A stretch of DNA of 64,000 nucleotides from Acanthosepion esculentum (taxonomy: Eukaryota > Mollusca > Cephalopoda > Sepiida > Sepiidae), in the NCBI GenBank assembly GCA_964036315.1, contig OZ038478.1, forward strand, positions 149,387,183-149,451,182, read 5' to 3'. The position numbers and the translations under genes are program-made. Under the pieces are notes generated by a model that saw only the letters and a list, made by a program, of their open reading frames with translations, did not search any database and was not told the origin of the DNA. Shown one piece after another: positions 47,101-58,256 of this stretch; position 1 is the stretch's first letter, and every line of letters starts with the position of its first letter.

Positions 47101-48330
47101 ATCTTTCTTTTCTTTGGATTTTGATAATAATCTCGAGAATTTAAAATGTTCGGCGAAATTTGGGCCTGTCTATGTGTTAGACATTTTCAAATAAAATATT
47201 AAAGATCCTTATGTTTCTTTGATATGACCATATTAGAGTGAATAGAACATAGAGCGTTGTATTCCGTCAATAGTGCATGCAAAAAAGGAAAAATAAATAA
47301 ATTGAAAACATCAGTGAGATATAACTTTATAGGAAAATAGTTGATTCCAAAGATAGGTAGAAAATTTAAAACCTACCAATGCATAATTAATTCAAAAAAT
47401 AGCAGTTTCGGAAATATCAAAATAAATCTATATACACGTTTTAACTCTTCCGAAACAGTTCCCGTAATTCCTCATGTATAAACGCCTTCATCCATAATAC
47501 GCACACCTAAAATTGTGCTGAAAGTGTGGGAAAATCCTTCGACCCACCCCTTGTCTAGTCATCAAACCCTATAAATTGTACGTCTCCAATTTTATTACGG
47601 ACAGCGTTTCCTACTCTTATTTAAAAATGGTTTAAACATAGAATATTATTATTATAATTTAGTTTTATGATAATTCTTATTTTCTTTTACGGCAATATTT
47701 TGAATATTTTTTGTAACTGTGCATAATACGCATCCCTGATTGTGCTTTTTACTTTTAGAAAAAAAATGCGTATTATACATGGGGAATTACGGTATTAGGT
47801 ATTTCTCTAATTGTTTCTTAGCATATTTTTTTTATTTTTTGCAAGGGGTTTTTAAAGAAAGTCACGGCCCACTTTAATGGGTGCCGATACGAACGCTCTG
47901 AAACGGGGTTATTTTCTTTTCTATTAGCGTCTCTATTCTAGGAAGTGCGCTAATAAGAAGGTGTTAAATCAACACTGCTGCAGAATAAATTGGCGAGTGA
48001 TTAGCTACAAGGAAAAATTTGACTATTTGCCTAGTCTTTCCTACCGGGAACAAACATAACTAATGTTGTTTATTTGTCATCGAACAACATACCAATCATA
48101 ATATTTTGATGAGGCCGTGTTTATTTAATTAAATTAAACTATTCGTCAATGCAATTTGCAGACGTCTATCATTAGACATTTTCTTTTAAAGAAAGCAATC
48201 TCATAAATGTGTCTCGATACACCGAAAATTTCTAATCGTTTTCGTGCCTAATTCATATTTAGGCTTCTTCAAGAATAAATGACAGGGGAGCATTCGTTAG
48301 AGTTCAAAGACCCAATATAAATAAATTATC
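47101..48330. other. No gene visible
   Basis: AT-rich DNA without long frames or recognised repeats. Confidence 0.45.
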
Positions 48331-48339
48331 CCTGTTAAA

Positions 48340-48770
48340 GTTTTTGTGAACATGGTGTGTACTAGTGAGCCAACCAAAATGAGCTGACTCATTTTATAGT
48401 CTATCAATAGAACGATAACCAATCAAAAGACTCAGAATATTCAATCAGGCATGTATAAAGGCGACCATTTTGTTTTCTCTCGGAATATCCACTGTTAACC
48501 TGTCAGATGAAAGACCTGAAGAACTAGGCTTTCCTACTCTCTCCGAATATTCACTGCCAACCTCTGATATGGAAAACCTTAAGAATTACTGAACAGCCGC
48601 TACTAGATATTGGTGCTGTTTCATTGAACAAATTACTTATTACTTTGGATTTCTACATTAGGACTACGTTGGACATATTTAACAATCCCTAAACAAAATT
48701 TTCCAAATGGTACATGAATAAACAACTTCTGTGAATGTTTGTTCCTTTAAAGCACGTCGGGGGAAATTTA
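48340..48770 (+). repeat. Possible LTR-like block with a 62-bp tandem duplication
   Basis: Contains CCAATCA (48419), GTATAAAGG (48453) and AATAAACAAC (48716), which together resemble LTR control signals. CTCTC(G/C)GAATAT(C/T)CACTG begins two imperfect units at 48477 and 48539 (period 62). Borders with TG...CA and a target duplication were not established. Confidence 0.3.
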
Positions 48771-48779
48771 TAATTTAAA

Positions 48780-50140
48780 AAATGGCTAAATTACGTTAAT
48801 GCATAAAATTAATATTTTTCGCAGTTCGATTTAAAAATTTCGTCAGTGATAATTATCAGTTGAAATTTCATTTGACTACTGAAGGTTTGACAATTATAAA
48901 ATCAAGTTTCACCTTACATAGTAGAAGTATCGACTTAATCTCTTTAACTTGATACTAGACGACGGTAAAATTCTTTGGTTTATGCTTGGTTAAATATTGA
49001 ATTCTGAGAACAGATGATTAAGATATTCTTTACCGATATTACTGTTCCATAAGCATTTTGGCAATTTAGAAACAAACTAACGAGGTTTCCATGCAAGTAA
49101 TCATCAATGTAACAAATTTTCGATATTAAGAAACCAGATTCATATGATAGAATATCATATAACAAATCATATTCTAAAACCGAAAAAGATGGTGTAAATA
49201 AGTATTACGTTACACTGCTTACAAATTGACAACATTTAGATATAAAATTAATTTGATTAATTATAATATAGAAATATTTTAAAATATACCTGAGAAACAT
49301 TATTCTGACAGCGGGTTTAAGATTTTATCCAGATGGTTTACCTGTAAAATAAAAAAAGTAATTGTATATCTAATTGGAAGGTATATTTAAATTCAACATA
49401 TGAGTAATAAATTGCGAAAAAGCATTGCATACATAATACAATTTAAAGCAAAATACAAGTAATATATTGCCCCAAAACAAAAGAAAACAAAAAGAATTAA
49501 AATATATAATAAAATCTGAAAATACCAAATTCATTACCGACCAATTCAGTCAATTTACCGTCGCTGTAATGTATAATTTTCTATGCATATTTTCATAGCA
49601 ATTTTCCTGAGTTTTCATTTTTGTTATCTAGATGTTCAAATATAACAACGGCACGAAATTAGCCGCAAGGTCCTATTTTACAGGTGATGTGGCAAGATAT
49701 TTTCTCTCCATATGTGTTGAGACAATCCTGATTTTTCCACTTCCACTCGTGTTGCAGCTTTCTGGTATTCTTGAAGCCATACCTTAAGGAGGCGGCCTGT
49801 TTACTCTTTTTATTTATTTCCAAAAACTCCAGGGGATGGCGTAAACACAGTCTTTAGTCATGTTCTTTTCTATGGGGGCATCTTACTCTCATAAACTCGC
49901 ATTATATTCTAGTATATGCTGTAAATGTATGTTTCAACAATCCCTTGTTTACAGAGATTTTAAGAGCTAGATCATACAGTGTAGTACTTTTCTGGGTTTT
50001 TGTCTGAGGTTAGTAATGCTATCGAATATCGTTCGATATCATTTAGGTTTATTTAAATGGAGTACATGAAATTATAAGTTAAGTATCGGAAAATTTCGAG
50101 CATTACTGATTGTTTTCAATATACGCAAGTATCTATACGT
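48780..50140. other. No gene visible
   Basis: AT-rich, short frames only. Confidence 0.45.
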
Positions 50141-50143
50141 GTA

Positions 50144-50144
<1 letters not shown>

Positions 50145-50195
<51 letters not shown>
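50145..50195. repeat. (TA)n microsatellite
   Basis: About 25 TA units. Confidence 0.95.
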
Positions 50196-50197
<2 letters not shown>

Positions 50198-50199
50198 AT

Positions 50200-51058
50200 T
50201 AGTATACTTATATCTTCATTGTTAAGGAATCAATGATTTAGTCGTAAGATTTTGCCATCTTGATATGTCTGCTGATCCCGGTAACCCTCAGGAAAGCTTA
50301 GAGTGAGTACATTCAATATGAGGAGTTGTTAGTTTTATTCCGATCTACATTTCTAGGAGTATCACGTTTTGGTTAACTCTTAATGAACCAGCCTGTTTCC
50401 ACTGATACGATTTACACTTGGGCCTTCACTCACGATTTATACTTCAAATACAATGAACTAAGAATGTAAAGTCTACACCTTGGAAAATCAGTCTACCTTG
50501 TAGCTCCAGCGTTGGACTTCCGATTGATTAGGTCTGCAGCAATGTCTTTTCAGTTCCCTTTGCCACAGTAGATTATTATTGGGAATAAACAACTTAATAT
50601 GTGCTATAATTTCTATTTTATGAGAAACATTGTAATTAATTGCATATGTGTGTGTGTGCGTTGCGCGCACACTCACTAGCTCTACTACAGAGGAATCAGC
50701 ACAAAACAATGGTATCAAATTCACGCAAAGCATCAGACGATTCCCACTCGGTGATAACATGGTTCCGTTTGAAAGGCTGCAAGAAGAAAAACAAGTATAG
50801 TGGCTAGATCCAAATGCGAATGCTCTTAAAGGGGCAGGTTTACTTGAGTACATGAGCTAAAGCCTGTCGGAGATAGCGTGTACCATATACACTGTCCCCA
50901 CTTAGAAGATGTGCAAAGGCATGACGACTGTTTACAACATGCGATCCTACGTTAGATATTAATTAACATCAGTTCTCATTACCCATATACAATTAAAATC
51001 TGAAATACCAAACGAGGTATGTATCAAAATCTGTTATTCAGCATTGTGCGTGTGTTTA

Positions 51059-51060
<2 letters not shown>
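50200..51060. other. No assignable gene
   Basis: A minus-strand 121-codon frame (50488-50853) crosses a short GTGTGTGCG run and shows no known domain. Probably chance. Confidence 0.35.

Positions 51061-51110
<50 letters not shown>
51061..51110. repeat. (TA)n microsatellite truncating a SINE
   Basis: The TA tract directly precedes the truncated SINE copy (ATCCTAGCTAGAGGCA). Confidence 0.95.
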
Positions 51111-51113
<3 letters not shown>

Positions 51114-51190
51114 TAGCTAGAGGCAACCGGACGTCTACCCACACTGATGAACTGTGAAACAGCGAAACAGTCTTTCTGTGGATGACAAAA
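51111..51190 (+). mobile_element. SINE, 5'-truncated copy
   Basis: Only the part after box B (CTAGCTAGAGGCA...GTGAAACAGCGAAACAGTC...GTGGATGACAA) is present. It is followed by about 80 bp not found in the other copies. Confidence 0.75.
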
Positions 51191-51272
51191 ATATTGTCTC
51201 CTGAAAAATTAATTTCGGTTGAGCACTTTGGGTGTGAGGGGTGCATTTGTAAACAGTGACTATTAAAGCTAA

Positions 51273-51493
51273 TATAGCACGACTCTTCGGCAGAATTGAG
51301 TCACTGTCAGTCACTGTGTGTTTCTCTAAATCTAAAAATAAAATTCACCTTCATCCCTGCCGTGCGCCGACGGCTTCGTGGTAGAGGTTCCGACTGACGC
51401 CAATTCAGTCGTGTTTCGATCCTAGCTAGAGGCACCCGGACGTCTAGCCACACTGATGAGCTGTGAAACAGCGAAACAGTCTGTCTATGGATG

Positions 51494-51499
<6 letters not shown>
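51273..51499 (+). mobile_element. tRNA-derived SINE, complete-looking copy
   Basis: A 5' part (GCACGACTCTTCGGCAGAAT...) precedes a tRNA-like region at about 51363-51431. Box A-like CTTCGTGGTAGAGG is at 51374-51387, a five-base anticodon-type stem ACTGA/TCAGT at 51393-51409, and box B-like TGTTTCGATCC at 51412-51422. The body is GTGAAACAGCGAAACAGTCTGTC and the tail GATGACAAATATATA runs into a TA tract. Same family as 20667-20896. Confidence 0.8.

Positions 51500-51553
<54 letters not shown>
51500..51553. repeat. (TA)n microsatellite joining SINE tail and Helitron start
   Basis: The tract is continuous with the SINE 3' tail on the left and with TATATAAGGCAGG on the right. Confidence 0.9.
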
Positions 51554-51557
<4 letters not shown>

Positions 51558-52278
51558 CAGGATGTGTATGTGTAACGAATGCACTGCCGCTATTTTCGAC
51601 GGATTTGCACCAAGATTTACATGCACATGCTTCTAGTTAGCGGGAAGGCCAAGACTGACATTACATTTCCCAACTCCCATCGATAGTAGAAATAATCGAT
51701 TTTTTCATGCTTCTACAGCAGTTTTCATGTAGTTTGCGGACATTTTCTACTGCCCAGAGTGAGAGCCTATAGCTGGCTGTCACAAATAGGTAGGAAGATT
51801 CTATTGGCCAGCGTAAGAGCCAACAGCTGACTGACACGAATGTTAAGTAGCATGCTAGCATGCAAAAAACAATCAATATCTGAATTCGTCTCAAGTGGGA
51901 AAAATTTAAATCTGCATGGCACTTGACTCCAATTGGCTCATTCGCTTGCTTAAACTCAAGGTTGATTCCGATTCCGCAGAAGTGGGTTGGGTGTGAAAAA
52001 GTATCGGTTTTTCCTGTTACGAGTCCTTTTTTGAAGCTGATAGTTTTGTGTTCATTTTGTTTAGTTTTTTTTTCGTAACATATTTAATGTTTAGTATAGA
52101 GCTTAGAAAAAATTGGCAGTGTGAGATAGGCAAGAAGTAAGGCATCTAGCAACATCAGCACGGCAAAGGGCACTCCTTTAAAGGAAAGGAAGCGCAAAAA
52201 CATTTTAAGTGATAGCGATTGGTGTATTTTTTACGATTTTTTAATCAAGCACGGGCAACGCCGGGCCATGCTGCTAGT
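51545..52278 (+). mobile_element. Probable non-autonomous Helitron
   Basis: The left end TATATAAGGCAGGATGTGTATG followed by ACGAATGCACTGCCGC and GATTTGCACCAA resembles Helitron 5' ends recalled from invertebrates (normally TC followed by TATATA). The right end has GCACGGGCAACGCCGGG, a GC-rich potential hairpin, then CATGCTGCTAGT with the CTAG terminus at 52274-52277 followed by T, as Helitrons require. No Rep/helicase coding is present. The first TC is lost in the TA tract. Confidence 0.5.

Positions 52279-52279
<1 letters not shown>

Positions 52280-52340
<61 letters not shown>
52280..52340. repeat. (TA)n microsatellite between Helitron and LINE
   Basis: TA units fill the whole gap between the Helitron 3' end and the LINE 3' end. 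Confidence 0.95.
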
Positions 52341-52342
<2 letters not shown>

Positions 52343-53175
52343 CATTTCACCGCAAGCAAGGCGAGAGTGCCACAAACAGGCAAGGGGTTACAGACAGTGA
52401 CAGCAAGTGTTAAAGAGGTATGTTTGAAGAAAGGATATAGAGAAGGACTGGGATTAGGATCAAGGTGTCAGAAGATGTCGACGGATATTACATTTGAATA
52501 TTTGAAGATTATAGCTATCAGGGAAACAAGTAAGAGAAAAGGATTTCCACTGTCGGGAAGTGCGAGAAAAGAAGCGGTTGGAGAATAAGAGGCGGTTATA
52601 TTTAAATGTTTCGACGGTGAAAGGATGGGACCGAGGCGACAACCTAGTATCATGCTTCAATTCATGAAGTTGGGGTACCAGTGAAAGTGGATCGTCAGAG
52701 CAGTTGCCATGACAACATTTGTAGAAAAGAGTGCGGATTTACATCACGTCTGTGAGAATTTGACTTTATAGTAGATGCCAGATCATAACCTATAACATTG
52801 CATATCTGTCTTTGGAAGAATTGTTTATTTGTAGATTTGAAGGGTGGATTCAAGCGAGAGAAACCTTCTGGCGCGACAATGAGAAGAAGCTGTCCGTGCG
52901 GTGTATGAAGCTATTGAGTCAATGTATTTTGTTCCACCTCAGGTCAGTGAAAAACGTGAGACAAACGAGGTACAGAGAGACGCTCTCATGGAACAGAGCA
53001 TCACATATGCTGATAGCTGGCAGGGAGGGTTATCTGTGTTGTGCATTAAGAGCAGTTTTGTTTTAGTGGCATCAAAGTTTACAAGCCATTTCATGCCCCA
53101 GTCAACCAGAGATTGGAGATCTGATGCGAGATCAACGGCCAGGTTAAATTTGCCAGATGTGAAAGCCTATCTACT
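52341..53175 (-). pseudogene. CR1/Jockey-like LINE, RT C-terminal half, decayed
   Basis: Minus strand in order: GKFNLAVDLASDLQSLVDWG near 53090-53150 and KWLVNFDATKTKLLLMHN near 53040-53090 (RT after the catalytic box). Then CRARRFLSLESTLQIYK near 52830-52880, and an open stretch 52460-52660 with RSHPFTVETFKYNRLLFSN and SRTSRQWKSFSLTCFPDSYN. The 3' UTR ends at GCATTTCACCGCAAGC (complement), directly against the TA tract. Stops and shifts between blocks. Confidence 0.8.
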
Positions 53176-53186
53176 ACTATTAAAAC

Positions 53187-53191
53187 ACACA

Positions 53192-53271
<80 letters not shown>

Positions 53272-53282
53272 CACACACACAA
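53187..53282. repeat. (CA)n microsatellite
   Basis: About 45 CA units with one AA interruption, next to the truncated upstream end of the LINE. Confidence 0.95.
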
Positions 53283-53489
53283 AGAAGAAGAAAAACAAAC
53301 TAAAAAAAAACAAATAGACAAAAATAAAAAAGACTAATAAGTAACATTCAAGAAGTCCAGGAACAACGTACATGCCATTCAGAGTTGAAACTGAACTATA
53401 AATATCACATTAGTTTAAATGCCAACATGCACTTCTTGTTGAAGACGAACTCTCTACGCTTATGAGCCAGGGATTAAGATAATGGCCAG
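53283..53489. other. No gene visible
   Basis: A-rich then mixed spacer. Confidence 0.5.
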
Positions 53490-53491
53490 TA

Positions 53492-53534
<43 letters not shown>

Positions 53535-53535
53535 T
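53490..53535. repeat. (ATT)n microsatellite
   Basis: About 15 ATT units. Confidence 0.95.
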
Positions 53536-53699
53536 TATATTTTACTAGAGCCTTATTTTTAGTGGATCCCCATATCCGAGTAGACGCTCCATTTACTCAT
53601 TAAAGAGTATATTTGTTTGATGTCTTCTAGCGGCGTGGATATTTGAGTAATCTTATTAATGAAATCTATGTGCTCAGGATACAAACATGAGTCCTGCTA

Positions 53700-54470
53700 G
53701 AAGAAACCATCATTAGATTTGACGTGTTTCAGATCTCTCTGCTCAGCAAATTTGAATAGTTCCTTAACTTTTCTCCCCGGAATCGATCCTCCAAGTTTAT
53801 AAATCGACCATTCGCCCTTGCATGGAGTATTGCTGCCATATATGGTCTGGAGCCCCTGCTGTTTGCCTCAGGGTTCTTGATAAGATCCAGAGACGGATAT
53901 GCAATGTGATTGGTCCTGATCAGGCATCTCGTTTGCAGTCGCTCTCTCACAGACGCGATGTTGCCTCGCTCTGTCTTTTTTACAAATACTTTCACGGTAA
54001 TTGCTCCGAGGAGCTGCTTTCGCTTGTCACGAGGCCTCATGAATTTAAGCGTCCTACGAGGCTGGCATCCCGTTCCCACCCCTTCACCGTTGAAATTGTT
54101 AGATGTAGACGTCTCTTCTACTCCAATAGCTTCATGTCTCGCACATCTCGCCTGTGGAACTCCCTTCCCTATTACTGTTTCCCTGACAAATACAATCTCC
54201 AACTATTTAAGTGTAACGTCAATCGACATCTCCAGTTGCCTTGATCTATCCACTTCCCTTCTCCACATCCTTTCACGTTTCATTCCTATCTGCTCTCGCT
54301 CCAAATCTTCTGTAACCCTCTTGCCTTGATCGATCCACTGTCTTTTTCTTTCTCCACATCATCTCCTTTACCACTCCTATCTGCTCTTCCTCCAACCCTT
54401 CTATAACCCCTTGCGTGATAGTGGCCTCCAGCCTTGCTTGGGGTGATACGCTTAAAAAAAATAGCTACAG
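53700..54470 (+). mobile_element. CR1/Jockey-like LINE, 5'-truncated, youngest-looking copy
   Basis: Begins within the RT thumb region (FSPESILQVYKSTIRP near 53765-53820 after one shift) and continues in an intact 140-codon frame at 53822-54244. The 3' UTR of about 200 bp has CTTCTCCACATC and TATCTGCTCT repeats and ends GCTTGGGGTGATACGCTT plus an A-rich tail. The same terminus ends the copies at 8285, 52341 and 60242. Confidence 0.85.
53822..54244 (+). CDS. LINE reverse transcriptase C-terminal domain (partial, intact frame)
   Basis: The 140-codon frame is MEYCCHIWSGAPAVCLRVLD..., then HRRDVASLCLFYKYFHGNC, RSHPFTVEIVRCRRLFYSN, SRTSRLWNSLPYYCFPDKYN and a stop after HLQLP. This is the region downstream of the RT catalytic core. 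The ATG is internal to the original ORF, so it is not a real start. It is part of a 5'-truncated insertion and is unlikely to be expressed as such. Confidence 0.8.
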   Translation: MEYCCHIWSGAPAVCLRVLDKIQRRICNVIGPDQASRLQSLSHRRDVASLCLFYKYFHGNCSEELLSLVTRPHEFKRPTRLASRSHPFTVEIVRCRRLFYSNSFMSRTSRLWNSLPYYCFPDKYNLQLFKCNVNRHLQLP

Positions 54471-54479
54471 ATTTATCCT

Positions 54480-55015
54480 TACTCTTGAAATAAAATAACT
54501 GCCCCGTTTCCTGTCCTAGCGTAAACAAATCAATTTCAAAAGAAAATGATGTATGATTTATTTAAAATAAATATACTCTTTAATAAATAAACAGCGTTTA
54601 TTCAAATACCTATATAGACTAAAATAACGTTTACGTAATAGAATCTGTTGGATAAATAAATACAAATCACATCATTCTTTTTATATATGCGTTTCGTGCA
54701 GACGAAGCACGACAGCTGAGGATGTCAGTCAATCTCGAGGAAGGAAAGGCCTGACTTTAAAACTCGGGTGACTTGTTTATCATAACACTGAAAAATTTAT
54801 GGAAGACAATCCAGACAGATAACCCCGAGTGGATCCCCGAAGGCAGTTGGCTGTCAACAATGACAGTATTCTGGCAACTACTGCAGTCAAGTCGGCCCCA
54901 AATATAACGGATTGCATACTTCCTTTGAATGTCGTTGGTAGTCAGAGTTCCATGTAACCTGGGATATATACCTTTTCCAGAACTGCACCTTTGAGACTGG
55001 ATGTTGACCATATAT
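54480..55015. other. No assignable gene
   Basis: AT-rich DNA. A minus-strand 84-codon frame at 54757-55011 has no domain. Confidence 0.4.
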
Positions 55016-55020
55016 ATGGC

Positions 55021-55118
55021 TATATTTATCCCCGGAGATAATCTGATGCCTAGTGTGTGTCTGTGTCTGTGTGTTGTGTGATAGATAAAGATTTATCTCT
55101 CTTTCAGACACACAAACA

Positions 55119-55182
<64 letters not shown>

Positions 55183-55211
55183 GCATCAAATTATCTCCGG
55201 AGATAAATATA
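55021..55211. mobile_element. Foldback element with microsatellite arms
   Basis: 34-bp arms (55021-55054 and 55178-55211; TATATTTATC.CCGGAGATAA...GATGCCTAGT) are inverted with about two mismatches. The interior begins with GT repeats and ends with CA repeats (55105-55177), so the pairing can continue inward. The whole could form one long hairpin. Confidence 0.8.
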
Positions 55212-55214
55212 CAG

Positions 55215-55695
55215 AGTAATGGAAACCCTGTCTGCATATGTAATGAGAAATAATTAAAATAATAGCATTCATTTAAAATAAATTACGTCATTATTTGGAT
55301 ATATATTAATAATATTTTATTACGCATTTGTAAATGATTCAGTACAAGAATATACTTCTTTATGTTGAGTTCAAGACAGAACTTGATTAAGCAGATGCAC
55401 AATGTGAAGCTACATAAAAATCGTCGAAAAGTATTCAGTGGTATTAATATACATGGATTTAGCTTCCAGAATAAATCGATCGATTTTTATTCATGCCACA
55501 TTCAGCATATTTCTAATACCTGTATGATTTTTATTGAATATTCTGCACAGATATCCGTCATATATCTTAATTGTTAACATGCAGTGTATTTCAGATATCG
55601 CGCCGTCGGCATTTAAAAAAATCTACGCGATCTAATGGTTATATCTGTGTGAAAGTTGCAGCCAATCAAAGAAACCTACGATATATGCCATTATT
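55215..55695. other. No gene visible
   Basis: AT-rich spacer with short frames. Confidence 0.45.
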
Positions 55696-55697
55696 TT

Positions 55698-55781
<84 letters not shown>

Positions 55782-55864
55782 GTGTTTAATACACACACAT
55801 ATACATATATATATATATATGTATATATAAATTATATAAATATATACACATACATATATAGACA

Positions 55865-55896
<32 letters not shown>

Positions 55897-55919
55897 ATTC
55901 ATATATATATACATACACA

Positions 55920-55983
<64 letters not shown>
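55698..55983. repeat. Compound TA then CA microsatellite cluster
   Basis: TA 55698-55774, degenerate TATACA, and CA 55917-55983, ending directly at the LINE 5' truncation point. Confidence 0.9.
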
Positions 55984-55986
<3 letters not shown>

Positions 55987-56039
55987 GGGTACCAGACGAG
56001 AGAAGAACAGGAAGGCCTAAAAGTGAAGATATATAAGAT

Positions 56040-57463
56040 ATGATCTTCACAGCCAGACAACTGTAAGAAAATGTATCGAACAGAATATGGATCTTTACCA
56101 GGTATCTGTTGACTTAACAAAGGCATTTGACACCGTAAACAGAAATGCTTTGTGGACTATTTTAGGGAAGTTGGGAGGTCACGAAAATGTTGTTTCCATT
56201 CTTCGCTTGTTTCATCCTGATATGAAGACATCGGTTAATGTTGGCAAAAAGCTCTCTGAGCAGGTGAGAGTTGAAAATGGATGCGACATTCCAACTCCAA
56301 CCCTATTTGCTCTGTACTTCTCTATCGTTTTTGAACAGGCCTTTAATAACTGTAACCTTGGTATTTACATTCGCTGTCGTTCAACAGGAAGATTGTTTAA
56401 AATCAGGAGTTTTGATGCAAGGTCGAAGGTTCACTTGTCGATGATCAGGGATTTGCTATATGCTGATGACTGCGATCTGGTGGCTTACTTGGAAGGAGAT
56501 ATGCAGCATCTCATGGATGCTTTTTCTAAAGCATGCACTCCGCTGGGAGTGACTATTCGAAATAGACAGTAGACTTGTAACAGCCAAGGAAGCCATATCT
56601 TGAGCCAAGCGTTTGTCTATGGTGAAAAGCTGAAGTCTGTTTGCGCGTTTGTGTATCTTGGGAAGACGTTGAGTGTGTTTTGTGACCTTGATGTGGTCCT
56701 TTCAAACAACATACAAAAAGCTAGCGACGCATTTGGAAATAGTGAATAAACGTCTGCGGTCTCAGCACGGAATTTCGGTGAGTATAAAGTTAAAGGTCTA
56801 TCGTGCGTGCGTGCTTACATCCCTTCTTTATGCTTGCCAGCATGGGTGGTTTACCGCAGACAAATGAAAATTCTTGAGAGATTCAACCAGTACTGCTTAC
56901 GTTGTATCCTTGGCACTATTTGTCAAATGTCTGTTTGTGATGTAGGAGCGGCTTTGACACTACTGAGTCCGTGATACTAAAACATCAACTTAGGTGGATG
57001 GGATACCATGCAAAATGGATGCCAACCGTATTCTAAAGAAATTCTTGCATGCTCAGCTTCGAAAAGGAAACCTAAGACGCGCTTTAAGGACTGCATGAAG
57101 GATGCGCTGAAGAAATGCAACTTTCCTTGTGACAGTGAGGAGAATGTGCATCTAATTGCAATGATTGCAATGAGGCTGCTTGGAGTGGAACGTGTCACTT
57201 TGAGGAGGAGAAGAGGAGGTACGCAAGTCTTAAAAGAGATGGGTATAAAAGGTTTCCTCGTTGAACTTCCTGAAAACACCAGAAGGCAGCTCGATCCGTG
57301 TGGTAGAGTGTGTTTGTCGATAACTAGTCTAAGGAATCACTTGAGAGCGCAACTACGGAGGGTGGCAACTAACCATAAAGCCGTCGGTATCCAGCAAGGT
57401 GTATGTCATATTTCCGGTAAGACACACGGGTCCAGAAGCAGTTTCATGCAACATTTTAAATAG
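56040..57463 (+). pseudogene. Endonuclease-RT LINE, RT palm to C-terminal zinc fingers
   Basis: An open frame at 56087-56572 carries VDLTKAFDTVNRNALW (motif A, intact), VRVENGCDIPTPTLFALYF (motif B region), and LLYADDCDLVAYLEGDMQ with an intact YADD. After a stop it continues as VCAFVYLGKTLS, LRW.GYHAKW-type and, in 57008-57463, KPKTRFKDCMKDALKKC. The end carries two zinc-finger-like boxes, CGRVCLSITSLRNHLRAQ and CHISGKTHGSRSSFMQH. About three shifts or stops separate the pieces. The 5' end is truncated at a CA tract. Same family as 2210-4040 and better preserved. Confidence 0.85.
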
Positions 57464-57646
57464 CTTGATAATTTAACACACGCTCTGTCACCTTTTAAGT
57501 GTCCTGTTATTGCTAGATTATGCAAGTCATTTGCTGGGGTAAAGAGCCACATCCTTTCCGCACATCAGTAGATATTACACAAAAATTTATGTTGTAATGG
57601 CCGTACTCGCCCACGGGTTGGCAACCACCATACATACATACACACA

Positions 57647-57647
<1 letters not shown>

Positions 57648-57714
<67 letters not shown>
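57648..57714. repeat. (TA)n microsatellite
   Basis: TA units directly before the foldback element. Confidence 0.95.
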
Positions 57715-57719
<5 letters not shown>

Positions 57720-58204
57720 ATTTTATCATATAGACAAAACCATTTTACTCACAACAAAGATGCAACTTGGTTTCAGTGCATTTTAACTGCACATCTACGG
57801 GTGAGGGTCGGAAATGGTTATGTACGATCCGGTTTTTAGGCAAGCCCGGGTGTAAAACGTCACTTCCTTTTTCTATTTTTTGAGAAGAAAAATGTACTTA
57901 ACAAAAGTATCTAAGTGAAACGATAGTTGTTGTTGACAGCAGTTTGGTGTTGGATGGGTCGGGTAGTTGATGTTGAATGGAGTGTGGACATTCTTCCGAT
58001 GATAAGCATCGGTCAAACTTTGACCGAAGCTTATCATCGGAAGAATGAAACCAAGTTGCATCTTTGTAGTGAGTAAAATGGTATTGTGTATATGATAAAA
58101 TTATAATAAATAAATAATTATCGCTCTACTATCTGTATCAAGCTCTTTTTTGAATTAACGCTGCGAACGTTAGAATTTATATATTACTTTCGTTCTCATC
58201 GCAT

Positions 58205-58207
<3 letters not shown>
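57715..58207 (+). mobile_element. Foldback/MITE-like element, long copy
   Basis: Inverted termini of about 62 bp (57715-57777 and 58046-58108), each with ATTTTATCATATA, CCATTTTACTCA and AAAGATGCAACTTGGTTTC. A second, near-perfect palindrome lies inside (arms 57990-58017 and 58019-58046, one mismatch). A tail of about 100 bp (to 58207) matches the short copy at 26200-26302 (CTCTACTATC, TTTTGAATTAACG, TTCGTTCTCAT). No coding. It is bounded on both sides by TA tracts. Confidence 0.75.

Positions 58208-58253
<46 letters not shown>
58208..58253. repeat. (TA)n microsatellite
   Basis: TA units directly after the tail GCATCGGATATA. Confidence 0.95.

Positions 58254-58256
<3 letters not shown>

Noticed and set aside
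50488..50853. 121-codon minus-strand frame as a gene
   Set aside because: No domain, crosses a GT-rich repeat, and no start or splice context is supported.
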